This document shows positions 1 to 6,285 of a DNA stretch of 8,824 nt, piece by piece. Source of the DNA: Candidatus Peribacteria bacterium (lineage in GTDB: Bacteria; Patescibacteria; JAEDAM01; Absconditabacterales; Absconditicoccaceae); the NCBI GenBank assembly GCA_031288635.1, contig JAITQZ010000034.1:1-8824 (forward strand). Reading direction: 5' to 3'. The notes under the pieces are model-generated. The model was given only the letters and a program-made list of their open reading frames with translations, ran no database searches and was not told the DNA's origin. Position 1 is the stretch's first letter, and each line of letters starts with the position of its first letter. Made by a program: the position numbers and the translations under genes.

Positions 1-44
1 TGCTATACTTCTTTCTATTGCTCATTCCCTTCGAAATACAAGTA

Positions 45-70
45 AGCATAATTTTTTTCAAAATTATGCT
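45..70. repeat. AT-rich perfect inverted repeat (hairpin)
   Basis: An 11-bp arm at 45-55 (AGCATAATTTT) is matched perfectly by its reverse complement at 60-70, with a 4-base loop. There is no clean T-run after it on either strand, so it is a weak terminator candidate for whatever lies left of the window. It could also be internal structure of a mobile element whose end is suspected near 119. No gene is supported in 1-211: a frame open from base 2 to a TAA at 98-100 is too short to call. Confidence 0.5.
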
Positions 71-87
71 AGCCTTTCTGCTAACTA

Positions 88-157
88 TTGACTTATTTAA
101 ATGTACAGTGAACACTTACTTAAAAATCCCTTGACTTTATATATATATTTGTATACT
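88..157 (+). promoter_or_regulatory. Promoter module of the 212-1474 gene pair
   Basis: TTGACT at 131-136 and TATACT at 152-157 form a sigma-70-like pair with a short 15-bp spacer, giving a leader of about 48 nt before the ATG at 212. Eleven bases upstream of this -35 lies GTGAACACTTAC (108-119), itself preceded by another TTGACTT at 88-94. The block 88-119 matches the reverse complement of 6325-6356 at 27 of 32 positions. In both places it is followed 11 bases later by a TTGACT/TTTACT box and then by TGTATAC. It may therefore be a shared promoter/operator architecture, or the terminal repeat of a transposable element that happens to carry promoter boxes. Confidence 0.45.
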
Positions 158-211
158 ACATCTCTGTTTGGTTGGTCTTTAACAATAATTAAATTATCAA
201 AAAATGTTTGT

Positions 212-802
212 ATGAAAAAGATTTTTGTGGTTCTTCTGCTACAACTCGTGGTTGTAGGAGGAATGGCTCAGCAGAATTCTGCAAGCCATGTTGCTCCCAA
301 AAAAGCAACAGAATGGATTGCCGTGAAAGCGTCGGCAATAGATAGTGTAAGCCTCGCCTACTATACGGCGAAGGGTTTAGTCTCGATGAATGAACCGAAA
401 ACCGAAAACAACAATGTTTTTATGGTGGTGAGTTCTTACATTGCGTCTCTGTTGGATGAGACACTTTCGTCTGTCAGTAGGAATGCAAACCAATTCTATG
501 ATACTCCCGTTGGCTTTTGGGCTACGTGGGGTGTATTCTACAAGTATGCGGGGTCGGAAGTGATGGAATACTTTCGGGAGATTATCTATTTGTTGGTGAT
601 TACGATTTTGTTCGTATGTTATTGGCGGAGGTACTGTATCCCGAGAATGGTTCCCACAGAGGATTTTCGTCAGAAAGTCTCAATTGCCAAAGGAGAGGTG
701 GTTTCATATAAATTGAAACCGACTTTTATTGCTCTTCAATCCATTTTTCTTCTTGTGTATTTTGTTCTGTTTTTTATTGCTATTGTCTTAATCTGTAATT
801 AA
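212..802 (+). CDS. Putative secreted/membrane protein, unknown family (first of a pair)
   Basis: The product is 196 aa and of a family I do not recognise. Residues 1-19 are a signal peptide (MKK, hydrophobic core, GMA then QQ), a cleavage style common in Bacteroidota. About 100 extracytoplasmic residues follow, then a TM segment near 122-137, a basic stretch (YWRRYCIPR), and a C-terminal TM segment near 172-194. I chose ATG 212 because the signal peptide begins there; the frame is open upstream to 101 but those residues look non-coding. No Shine-Dalgarno is visible. The stop is TAA, and the roughly seven glycine codons include no TGA. The next gene, 18 bp downstream, has the same topology and short matches (LLDETLSSV versus LLDTLSSV; AG near TM1; IPRMV versus LPRVV), so I infer diverged tandem paralogues in one operon. 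Function is unknown. Confidence 0.75.
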   Translation: MKKIFVVLLLQLVVVGGMAQQNSASHVAPKKATEWIAVKASAIDSVSLAYYTAKGLVSMNEPKTENNNVFMVVSSYIASLLDETLSSVSRNANQFYDTPVGFWATWGVFYKYAGSEVMEYFREIIYLLVITILFVCYWRRYCIPRMVPTEDFRQKVSIAKGEVVSYKLKPTFIALQSIFLLVYFVLFFIAIVLICN

Positions 803-804
803 TT

Positions 805-813
805 AAGGGAGGA
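805..813 (+). promoter_or_regulatory. Strong Shine-Dalgarno for the gene at 821
   Basis: AAGGGAGGA lies 7 bases before the ATG at 821, in the 18-base gap between the two paired genes. It is the only strong Shine-Dalgarno seen in the window. The starts of the helicase, FKBP lipoprotein, frr and asnS have none, and the membrane fusion protein may be leaderless. It fixes the start of the second gene. Confidence 0.75.
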
Positions 814-820
814 ATAAACA

Positions 821-1474
821 ATGAAAAAAAAACTAATGTATTTGGTGGTAGTATTAATAACCATCAACCTTTCCGCATTTGCACAGGAACAGATTATTTA
901 TCTGCAAAAGGAATATGTTTCGGAGGTAGAGTTTAATGAGTTACGGCGAAAGAACGCAGTTATTGACAAAATTACTGTGTATACCGATGCAAGTCTGGCA
1001 GAAAAAATTTCTGCTCTGACAATGGACTGGTCACGGGATGGTATGAATGATTTATTGGAGGATTTCAAGATTTCACCGAATCAGTTCGGTGTTCTTTTGG
1101 ATACACTTTCTTCGGTTATCATTAAACAGTCGAATGATATTCCCAATACGAAAGTCGGGAAAATTGCTTTGGTGGGTTTTGCGTGGAAACTCGCAGGTCC
1201 CACAATAGTTCGATGGATTATCAAAACTTGTATTTGGATATTCTTGTTGTGGTTCTTTATTTGGAGTTATAAAAAGAGTACCTTACCTCGAGTTGTTGCT
1301 AATAAGAAAGAGAAAGGAATAATGTTTTGGACTATTAAAGAGAAAGAACACATTTATCCCAAGAATTACTTTTGTAGTGTTTTAAGAGATGTTGATTGCA
1401 CGGAAATAGACCTTTCACGGATATTTCATATTGTGGGGTTTGTGCTTTTTTTCTTTATGTCACTCTTTCTCTAA
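821..1474 (+). CDS. Putative secreted/membrane protein, unknown family (second of a pair)
   Basis: The product is 217 aa and not recognised. It has a signal peptide over residues 1-21 (MKKK, hydrophobic core, SAFA then QEQ), again Bacteroidota-like. Next come about 110 extracytoplasmic residues rich in acidic and polar positions, a TM segment near 132-150, and a basic stretch SYKKSTLPRVV (149-159). A roughly 45-residue hydrophilic part holding two cysteines (185, 193) precedes a C-terminal TM helix near 203-217. The order signal peptide, soluble domain, TM, basic PR motif, short loop, terminal TM is the same as in the upstream gene. The start is fixed by AAGGGAGGA 7 bases upstream. The stop is TAA and there are no TGA codons among about seven glycines. 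A terminator follows after 49 bases. The pair may have been acquired together; an envelope role is inferred from topology only. Confidence 0.8.
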   Translation: MKKKLMYLVVVLITINLSAFAQEQIIYLQKEYVSEVEFNELRRKNAVIDKITVYTDASLAEKISALTMDWSRDGMNDLLEDFKISPNQFGVLLDTLSSVIIKQSNDIPNTKVGKIALVGFAWKLAGPTIVRWIIKTCIWIFLLWFFIWSYKKSTLPRVVANKKEKGIMFWTIKEKEHIYPKNYFCSVLRDVDCTEIDLSRIFHIVGFVLFFFMSLFL

Positions 1475-1498
1475 AAGATTGACCAAACAAACTTATTA

Positions 1499-1548
1499 AA
1501 CACTGATTTTTATTGGTGTTTCTCCCCTGATTACTCAGGGGATTTTTT
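1499..1548 (+). terminator. Intrinsic terminator after the gene pair
   Basis: CCCCTGA (1524-1530), loop TTAC and TCAGGGG (1535-1541) form a perfect 7-bp stem followed by ATTTTTT (1542-1548), a classic rho-independent terminator for the operon at 212-1474. A weaker hairpin lies directly upstream (AACACT 1499-1504 with GGTGTT 1515-1520, one G-T pair). Confidence 0.85.
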
Positions 1549-1571
1549 AATTTATATTCTTGTAAACTAAG

Positions 1572-1605
1572 TTTCCCTTGTAATTGAAAGGGAAATCCTT
1601 ATACT
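1572..1605 (+). promoter_or_regulatory. Promoter of the DEAD-box helicase, overlapping a hairpin
   Basis: TTGTAA (1578-1583) and TATACT (1600-1605) with a 16-bp spacer are plausible -35 and -10 boxes, giving a short leader of about 24 nt before ATG 1636. The region overlaps a perfect 8-bp inverted repeat, TTTCCCTT (1572-1579) and AAGGGAAA (1588-1595). This lies within the -35/spacer and could be an operator or a second hairpin of the preceding terminator. The rest of 1475-1635 holds only the terminator. Confidence 0.45.
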
Positions 1606-1635
1606 ACCTCATAATTTTATGACACTTCTTTTCCT

Positions 1636-3297
1636 ATGATTACTTTTTCTTCTTTGGGAATTTCTCCACAAATCCTGACTTCACTTGAAAAAAAAGGTTT
1701 TGAACAACCTTCTGCTATTCAACAGGAAGTCATTCCCTTACTCCTTCACGGGAAGCAAAATATTATTGGACAGGCTTCGACGGGAACTGGAAAAACCGCA
1801 GCATTTGGAATCCCTCTTTTGGAGACGTTGGAACCTCTGCATTATCCTCAAGCACTTATTCTAGTGCCGACGAGGGAGCTGGCTCTTCAAGTAGCAGAAG
1901 AAATCAATTCACTTCAGAGCGATGTTCACCAGAAGCTTTCTATTTTGCCGATTTATGGGGGACAGAATTATGATATCCAAATTCGTGGTTTAAAAAGAGG
2001 GGCAGATATTGTTGTGGGGACTCCGTGAAGAATTATTGACCATTTGAATCGTAGAACGTTGAAGTTAGGTCAGATTTCTTATTTGATTTTGGATGAAGCA
2101 GATGAAATGCTCAATATGGGATTTATTGAAGATATTGAGAAGATTTTTCAGCAGACAAATGATGATAAAAAAGTGTTGCTCTTCTCTGCGACGATGCCTA
2201 GAGCGATTTTGCAAGTAGCGAAAAAATATATGGGAGAATATAAATTAATTGAGGTGAAGACTGCCCAAATGACGACTACCCAAACGACACAGATTTATTT
2301 TGAGGTTCGTGAGAGTGATAAGTTTGAGGCACTGTGTAGAATTATTGATTTGGAGCCAGATTTTTATGGGATTGTGTTTTGTAAGACTAAGCTGGACTGT
2401 GATTTTGTGACGACTAAGTTGAATGAAAGGGGGTATCAGGCTCAGGGTTTACACGGTGATGTTCAGCAAAGGCAGAGAGAAAAAATTCTGAAGTCCTTTA
2501 AGGAACATAGTTCCACGATTTTGGTGGCTACGGATGTAGCGGCGAGAGGAATTGATGTGAATGATATTACTCACGTGATTAACTATTCTTTACCACAAGA
2601 TACGGAGAGTTATGTGCATAGAGTAGGAAGGACAGGGAGAGCAGGAAAAACGGGGAAAGCTATTACATTTGTGACGCCTCAGGAATACAAGAGAATGGTG
2701 ATGATTCAGAGAATGACAAAAACCGATATCCAGAAAGCGGCTATTCCTTCAGCTGAAGCAATTATGCAGGCGAGAAGAGGAAAACTGAAAAATGATGTTC
2801 AAGCTGTTCTTGCTGGAAAGAAATATCAACAGTATATGGAAGTAGCTCGTTATCTTCTAGACTCTGCTGATGCTGAAGAGGTTGTTGCAGCTTTGTTGAA
2901 GCTTAACTATCAGGATGGATTGACTCCAGAGAGTTTTAAGCAGATAGATGCGGTAAGTATTGATACTACGGGGACAACCAGACTTTTTATTGCTTTGGGA
3001 AGAAGTCAGGGGCATACTCCTCGTTCTTTAGTGGATTTATTGCAGCAGCAGGCGGGGGTTTCGCCAAGAGATATTGATGACGTTCGTGTGATGGAAGAGT
3101 TTTCGTTTGTGACGGTGCCTTTTGCTGATGCGGAAGTGATTTTACAGATCTTTGCTAAGCAGAGAACTGGAGGTAGAAGTTTAGTCAGTAAAGCGAAAGA
3201 CAAAAAAGCAACGAATTGACCTTCGCAGTATCGTGGAGGAAATGCTTCTCGTGGTGGTCGTGATGGTCGTTCCCAGATGGGAAGACGTGGACGTTAA
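1636..3297 (+). CDS. deaD: DEAD-box ATP-dependent RNA helicase (DeaD/CsdA-like), two UGA-Gly codons
   Basis: The product is 553 aa when TGA at 2026-2028 and 3217-3219 is read as glycine (residues 131 and 528). It unwinds and remodels RNA using ATP in the cytoplasm, with likely roles in rRNA assembly or mRNA turnover (family knowledge). Visible motifs in order are: Q motif GFEQPSAIQ (21-29), Walker A ASTGTGKT (47-54), PTREL (78-82), TPGR (129-132, the G being TGA), DEAD (153-156), SAT (184-186), ARGID (303-307) and HRVGRTGR (328-335). A DbpA/CsdA-type RNA-binding domain follows at about 448-520 (LFIALGR, then DIDDVRVMEEFSFVTVP). The tail after the second TGA is rich in Arg and Gly (RGG, RGGRDGR). 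Two of about 42 glycines use TGA. The first TGA falls in an invariant motif, so this is not a pseudogene. No Shine-Dalgarno; stop TAA. Confidence 0.95.
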
Positions 3298-3306
3298 ATG
3301 GAAATA

Positions 3307-3762
3307 TTATAACTTGATTTTTCTGCTGAATTTTTCTCGAAATCCTTGTTCGTATTGCTCCAACAGCGGGAGATATTTTGCTACTTCAGTGGAGAAGGCT
3401 TTGAGATGTTCATCGCTGTCCTGAATAGTGAAAATTTGATACCCTTTGGGGGTGATGAGGACGATATTGTGGATGGTCTGCTTTTTTGTGTGATATTCAA
3501 GGACGAAGCCCGTGAAGGCATTTCGTGGCTGGAATTTCGTGCCGATTTGTATTCAGTTTTCTGTGGTTTTGAGAGCGATAGGGTCGTTGGTTTTTACTAA
3601 AAAGAAAAAATATCCTCCTACTAGCATTAGAACCACTATTGCTCCAATGATATTCCCCCAAAAGATTGACCCTATAATTACAACTCCTACTACCAGAAAA
3701 AAGATACCATATCGTAATTTGCTTCTTTCAAAGTATTCTCCGTTGTAGGTGGTCAGTTCCAT
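3307..3762 (-). CDS. Two-TM small membrane protein with a C-terminal soluble domain, one UGA-Gly codon
   Basis: The product is 151 aa, visible as a single gene only when TGA at 3553-3555 is glycine (residue 70). A basic N-terminal stretch (FERSKLRYG) precedes two TM segments near 17-35 and 38-56. A cytoplasmic-looking beta-rich domain follows (about 60-125; alternating strands such as GFVLEY, HNIVLITPKGYQIFTI) and then a charged helix (QYEQGFREKFSRK). The layout resembles small bacterial proteins with a TM pair plus a PH-like fold. This is inference from pattern; no family is asserted. I prefer ATG at 3762. An in-frame GTG at 3795 would add 11 residues but overlaps a strong hairpin. Stop TAA at 3307-3309, only 9 bases from the convergent helicase stop. 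It may be co-transcribed with the FKBP lipoprotein upstream. Confidence 0.75.
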
Positions 3763-3791
3763 AGAAGTGAGTGGAAAGATAAAAGAGGAAA

Positions 3792-3820
3792 TCACGTCCC
3801 GCAGTCCTGCGAGGACGTGA
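3792..3820. repeat. Strong GC-rich hairpin between two minus-strand genes
   Basis: TCACGTCC (3792-3799) pairs with GGACGTGA (3813-3820), and inside it CGCAG (3800-3804) pairs with CTGCG (3807-3811) around a 2-base loop with one bulged A: 13 pairs in total. A second small stem follows (CTCTGC 3821-3826 with GCAGGG 3833-3838, one G-T pair). It is far more GC-rich than its surroundings. There is no proper T-run on the minus-strand exit side, so it may be an interspersed palindromic repeat or an RNA-processing or stabilising structure rather than a simple terminator. Confidence 0.7.
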
Positions 3821-3838
3821 CTCTGCAGTTCCGCAGGG

Positions 3839-3899
3839 GTTCAAAGAGGAAGGTGGTACTTTGAACTTTAGACTTTCCTCTTGAAACTATTTTGAAACT
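3839..3899. repeat. Overlapping inverted and direct repeats downstream of the FKBP gene
   Basis: GTTCAAAG (3839-3846) is the reverse complement of CTTTGAAC (3859-3866). AAGAGGAA (3844-3851) is the reverse complement of TTCCTCTT (3875-3882). These two pairings overlap and would compete. TTGAAACT occurs twice, at 3881-3888 and 3892-3899, the second touching the FKBP stop codon. With the hairpin at 3792-3820 this makes the whole 3'-flank of the FKBP gene structured. Confidence 0.6.
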
Positions 3900-4561
3900 T
3901 AGTTGATGGATTTGATAGTGATGTCGAAAATGAGGTCTTTCCCAGCGAGGGCTGAGTTATAGTCAAGGGTGATTTCTTTATCAGTAAGTTTTGTAATGGT
4001 TGCAGGGACTCCATCAGGGGTCATAATTTGTATTCCTTCTGAAAATCCTTGGGTATCAATACCTTCAGTAGAAAGGCTTACTACGAGTTGTGGGTTATAT
4101 TCTCCATATGCTTCTGCAGATGGAATATTTACAGTTTTGGTCTCGTTTACTTTCATTCCGAGGACTGCTTTGTCAAATCCTTTAATCATTTGTCCTGCTC
4201 CTGCTGTGAAAGGAAGCCCTTGTGTGTAGTCTCTCTGTTGGTTGTAAGCTCCACAGGCTTTTGCTACACTTTCTACGCTGGTATCAAAAACGCTACCATC
4301 TGCTAATCTTCCGATGTAATCTACAACAATTGCGTCGTTTTCTTTGATTTCTCCGCTACCAAGTTCAGCTTTTTTTGCAGTATCTAAATAGTCTTGTATT
4401 GCTTGTGGACAGGTCATTGTGGTTTCATTTTCAGGAGGTAAAACGGTTTGTTGGTCAGTACCGGTGGTTGTTTCTGGTTCAACGTTTTTTGGGGTAGTAC
4501 CGCACGCGGTTAAGAGAAGTGTAGAACTCAGAGTGAGTCCAATGAGAAGTGAATTTTTCAT
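3899..4561 (-). CDS. FKBP-type (SlyD-like) peptidyl-prolyl isomerase lipoprotein
   Basis: The product is 220 aa. A lipobox LTAC (17-20) puts the lipidated Cys at residue 20, so the protein is exported and membrane-anchored. A Thr/Pro/Glu-rich linker (about 21-48) comes next. The isomerase domain then shows VVDYIGRLADGSVFDTS (79-95), PFTAGAGQMIKGFDKAVLGMK (117-137) and AEAYGEYN (149-156). An insert-in-flap-like part follows (about 157-200; GVPATITKLTDKEITLDYN), and the strand AGKDLIFDITI (206-216) closes the fold as in SlyD. It is expected to catalyse cis-trans isomerisation of prolyl bonds and to act as a chaperone for surface or exported proteins. Two cysteines (51, 103) could form a disulfide outside the cell. 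It lacks SlyD's His-rich metal tail. No TGA among about 20 glycines; stop TAA; no Shine-Dalgarno. Confidence 0.9.
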   Translation of the reverse strand: MKNSLLIGLTLSSTLLLTACGTTPKNVEPETTTGTDQQTVLPPENETTMTCPQAIQDYLDTAKKAELGSGEIKENDAIVVDYIGRLADGSVFDTSVESVAKACGAYNQQRDYTQGLPFTAGAGQMIKGFDKAVLGMKVNETKTVNIPSAEAYGEYNPQLVVSLSTEGIDTQGFSEGIQIMTPDGVPATITKLTDKEITLDYNSALAGKDLIFDITIKSIN

Positions 4562-4608
4562 AGGTAATACGTAATAAAAAATAAAAAAAACAGATTATTC
4601 TAACAGAG

Positions 4609-4636
4609 AGCATATTCTTTTGTAGAGAATTTTCAA
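4609..4636 (-). promoter_or_regulatory. Probable promoter of the FKBP lipoprotein gene
   Basis: On the minus strand TTGAAA (plus 4631-4636) and TATGCT (plus 4609-4614) are separated by 16 bp, in the 91-base gap between the membrane fusion protein stop and the FKBP start. The leader would be about 40 nt and very T-rich. This suggests FKBP is not solely dependent on read-through from the gene upstream. Confidence 0.4.
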
Positions 4637-4652
4637 GGGGAAGTCAGTTTTG

Positions 4653-6278
4653 TTATGCTCGGTTGGTGATAATTTGGGTTGCGGGGTTGAGCGGGGTAAG
4701 GATTTCGACAAAGGTATTTCGTTGATGTCCTAGGTCTACAGGAAATTTTTGTACTTGGTTATCTACTAAAAGATAGAGAAATCCTGATTTTTGATTGATG
4801 CTATCAACTACAGCATTTGGCAGGTAATATCACGAGGTTTTGATAGGAAATTGGATTTCGATTACTCCTGAAAGCGGTAGCATTTCGTTGGGTGTTTCGA
4901 TGGAGAGGGTATAATTTCCTTGTTCGTTTGCTGTTGGGGAACGGGAGATGATTTTTCCTGTGATGGTTTTTTTTGGTGGGGTTTGTTTTGTGTTGTTTTC
5001 GGATTTTGTGTTGTTTTCGGATTTTGTATTGTTTTTGGATTTTGTATTGTTTTTGGACAGGGCAAGCCCAGTCCCTACAGTTGTTGGTGAAACGGAATCA
5101 ATGGTTGTTGTTGTTGAAACGGAATCGACGGTTGTTGTTGGTGAAACGGTGTCGACGGTTGTTGTTGGTGAAACGGTGTCGACGGTTGGTGTTGGTGAAA
5201 CGGTGTCGATGGTTGTTGTCGTTGAAACGGAATCGACGGTTGTCGTGGGTAAAATGATATCAACCTCTGTGGCAGTGAGTACGGTGAGATATTCTTCAAA
5301 GCTGAGCTGGACTTCGATGGTAGGAACTGCTGTATGTGGCAAGAGGGTACATAGTGGGGTTCCTTCTCATACGGTGTCTCCCGCAGAAACAAGAATGTCT
5401 GATATTATCCCTGCCAGAGGGGCTCTGATGGTGAGTTTGTTGTAGGTAGTGTAAGCGGTTTCGTAGTCGTTTCTGGTAGTTTGGAGGGAATGTTCCAAAT
5501 TAGAGAGTTGTGTAGCGTGAGTAGTTTTGAGGAGTTCGTAATCGAGTTTGGCTTTGTCGAGGCGTTGTTCTATCTCGGAGAGAGATTTCAAGAGAGATTG
5601 TTTGAGGAGACTGAGAGATTGGTCAATGTTTTCTTGGTTTGGTAAATTTTCTTCTGCTATGGAGGGTTCTTTGGTTGTTTCTGGTTGTGGGTTGTTCAAC
5701 TCCCCTTCCGTCGCTCCGCTCCTCTCCTCCCCTTGTCAGGGGGAAACGCTATTTGTTGGATCGTTTGTTGGTGTGGTGGTAGTTGGTGTGGTGGTCTGTT
5801 GCTGATTGAGGATTTCTTGTAAATCGAGTTCTGTTTGCTTTAACTGCAACTGTAGTTCTGAGATATCTAGTTCAGCTTTTTTTTCTGCTGTAGAAAAGTC
5901 AGTGTGTGTTTTGTCATAGAGAGATTGTGTGGAATCTAGGAGCAGTTTGGAGGCTTCAAGAGGAGCGGTATAGAGGCCGAGTTTGTCAGAGAGTTGTAGT
6001 AATGGTTGTCCGCCTTTGACGTTTTGACCCGTAGAAAAAGGGATGTTGGTGATAGTCCCATTGAGTTGGGAAGAGACAACTACTGTAGGAAGCTGGATTT
6101 TTCCGAGTTTTGAAGTGGTGAGTTGAGCAGAAAGCTCGCTGAGAGGTTTGGTTTCTCGGAGTGTGGAAGGTTGAGGTTTGGAAGCAGAAGTAAAAAATCT
6201 GGTTCCAAAAATTGTTCCTAGAATGAGGAGGACGGAGAGTATGAGTATGGGTTTTTTTCGTTGTTTAAATCGTTGCAT
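4653..6278 (-). CDS. HlyD/MacA-like membrane fusion (periplasmic adaptor) protein, three UGA-Gly codons
   Basis: The product is 541 aa, with TGA at 5736-5738, 5367-5369 and 4830-4832 read as glycine (residues 181, 304, 483). It has an N-terminal TM anchor (about 10-28) and a first lipoyl half (LNGTITNIPFSTGQNVKGGQPLLQLSD, in part at 72-98). Coiled-coil arms lie at about 105-160 and 225-290, and the second lipoyl half (TIRAPLAGIISDILVSAG near 283-300, then DTV-G-EGTPL) follows. A beta-barrel/membrane-proximal part makes up the rest. The family links an inner-membrane exporter to outer envelope parts. No transporter gene is in the window. Three unusual insertions are present: an approximately 65-residue Thr/Pro/Glu-rich loop at the coiled-coil tip, six 9-residue repeats, and four NNTKSE-type repeats. 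The tip insertion would not match a TolC-docking tip, which fits a cell without a classical outer membrane (inference). Stop TAA; ATG lies 7-8 bases after a -10 box. Confidence 0.88.
4983..5054 (-). repeat. 18-bp tandem repeat (four copies) inside the membrane fusion protein
   Basis: Four consecutive 6-residue units (KNNTKS, KNNTKS, ENNTKS, ENNTKQ; residues 409-432) are encoded by near-identical 18-bp units. The stretch is hydrophilic and rich in N-x-T, with no family counterpart, and is probably a disordered linker. Confidence 0.85.
5085..5246 (-). repeat. 27-bp tandem repeat (six copies) inside the membrane fusion protein
   Basis: Six 9-residue units of the pattern TTTVDSVSP (residues 345-398) vary at a few positions: S/T at 6, P/T at 9, I/V at 4, and one P at 2. 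The two DNA-level unit types alternate in order, which suggests amplification by slippage or unequal recombination. It interrupts the beta-barrel region of the adaptor. Confidence 0.88.
5699..5747 (-). repeat. In-frame GC-rich palindromic repeat-like insertion in the adaptor gene
   Basis: This GC-rich stretch differs from the surrounding sequence and encodes VSP-G-QGEERSGATEGEL. It contains a CCCC / TTGTCA / GGGG stem-loop (5729-5742) and a TCGCTCCGCTCC stretch. It resembles the interspersed 'CCCCTTGTCAGGGGGA ... GGAGCGACGGA' repeats often seen between genes in many bacteria (recollection, not searched). Here it is in frame, with the TGA glycine codon in the loop. Confidence 0.5.
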
Positions 6279-6285
6279 AAAAATA

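Noticed and set aside
2..100. Frame open from the left edge to TAA at 98-100 (32 codons including one TGA), perhaps the end of a transposase.
   Set aside because: Too short and without recognisable residues. An open frame of this length is expected by chance in AT-rich DNA with only two stop codons.
101..211. Upstream extension of the first gene to position 101.
   Set aside because: It would place residues before a textbook signal peptide and overlaps the promoter boxes at 131-157.
2026..2043. Helicase as two pseudogene halves with a nonsense mutation.
   Set aside because: The TGA replaces the invariant Gly of TPGR, and other genes show the same pattern, so recoding explains it better.
4983..5246. 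CRISPR array suggested by regularly spaced repeats.
   Set aside because: The repeats are contiguous with no unique spacers and are in frame within a coding gene.
4948..5445. Plus-strand open frame rich in Val/Glu/Thr repeats.
   Set aside because: It is the mirror of the 27-bp repeats in the membrane fusion protein gene on the minus strand, which has clear family domains.
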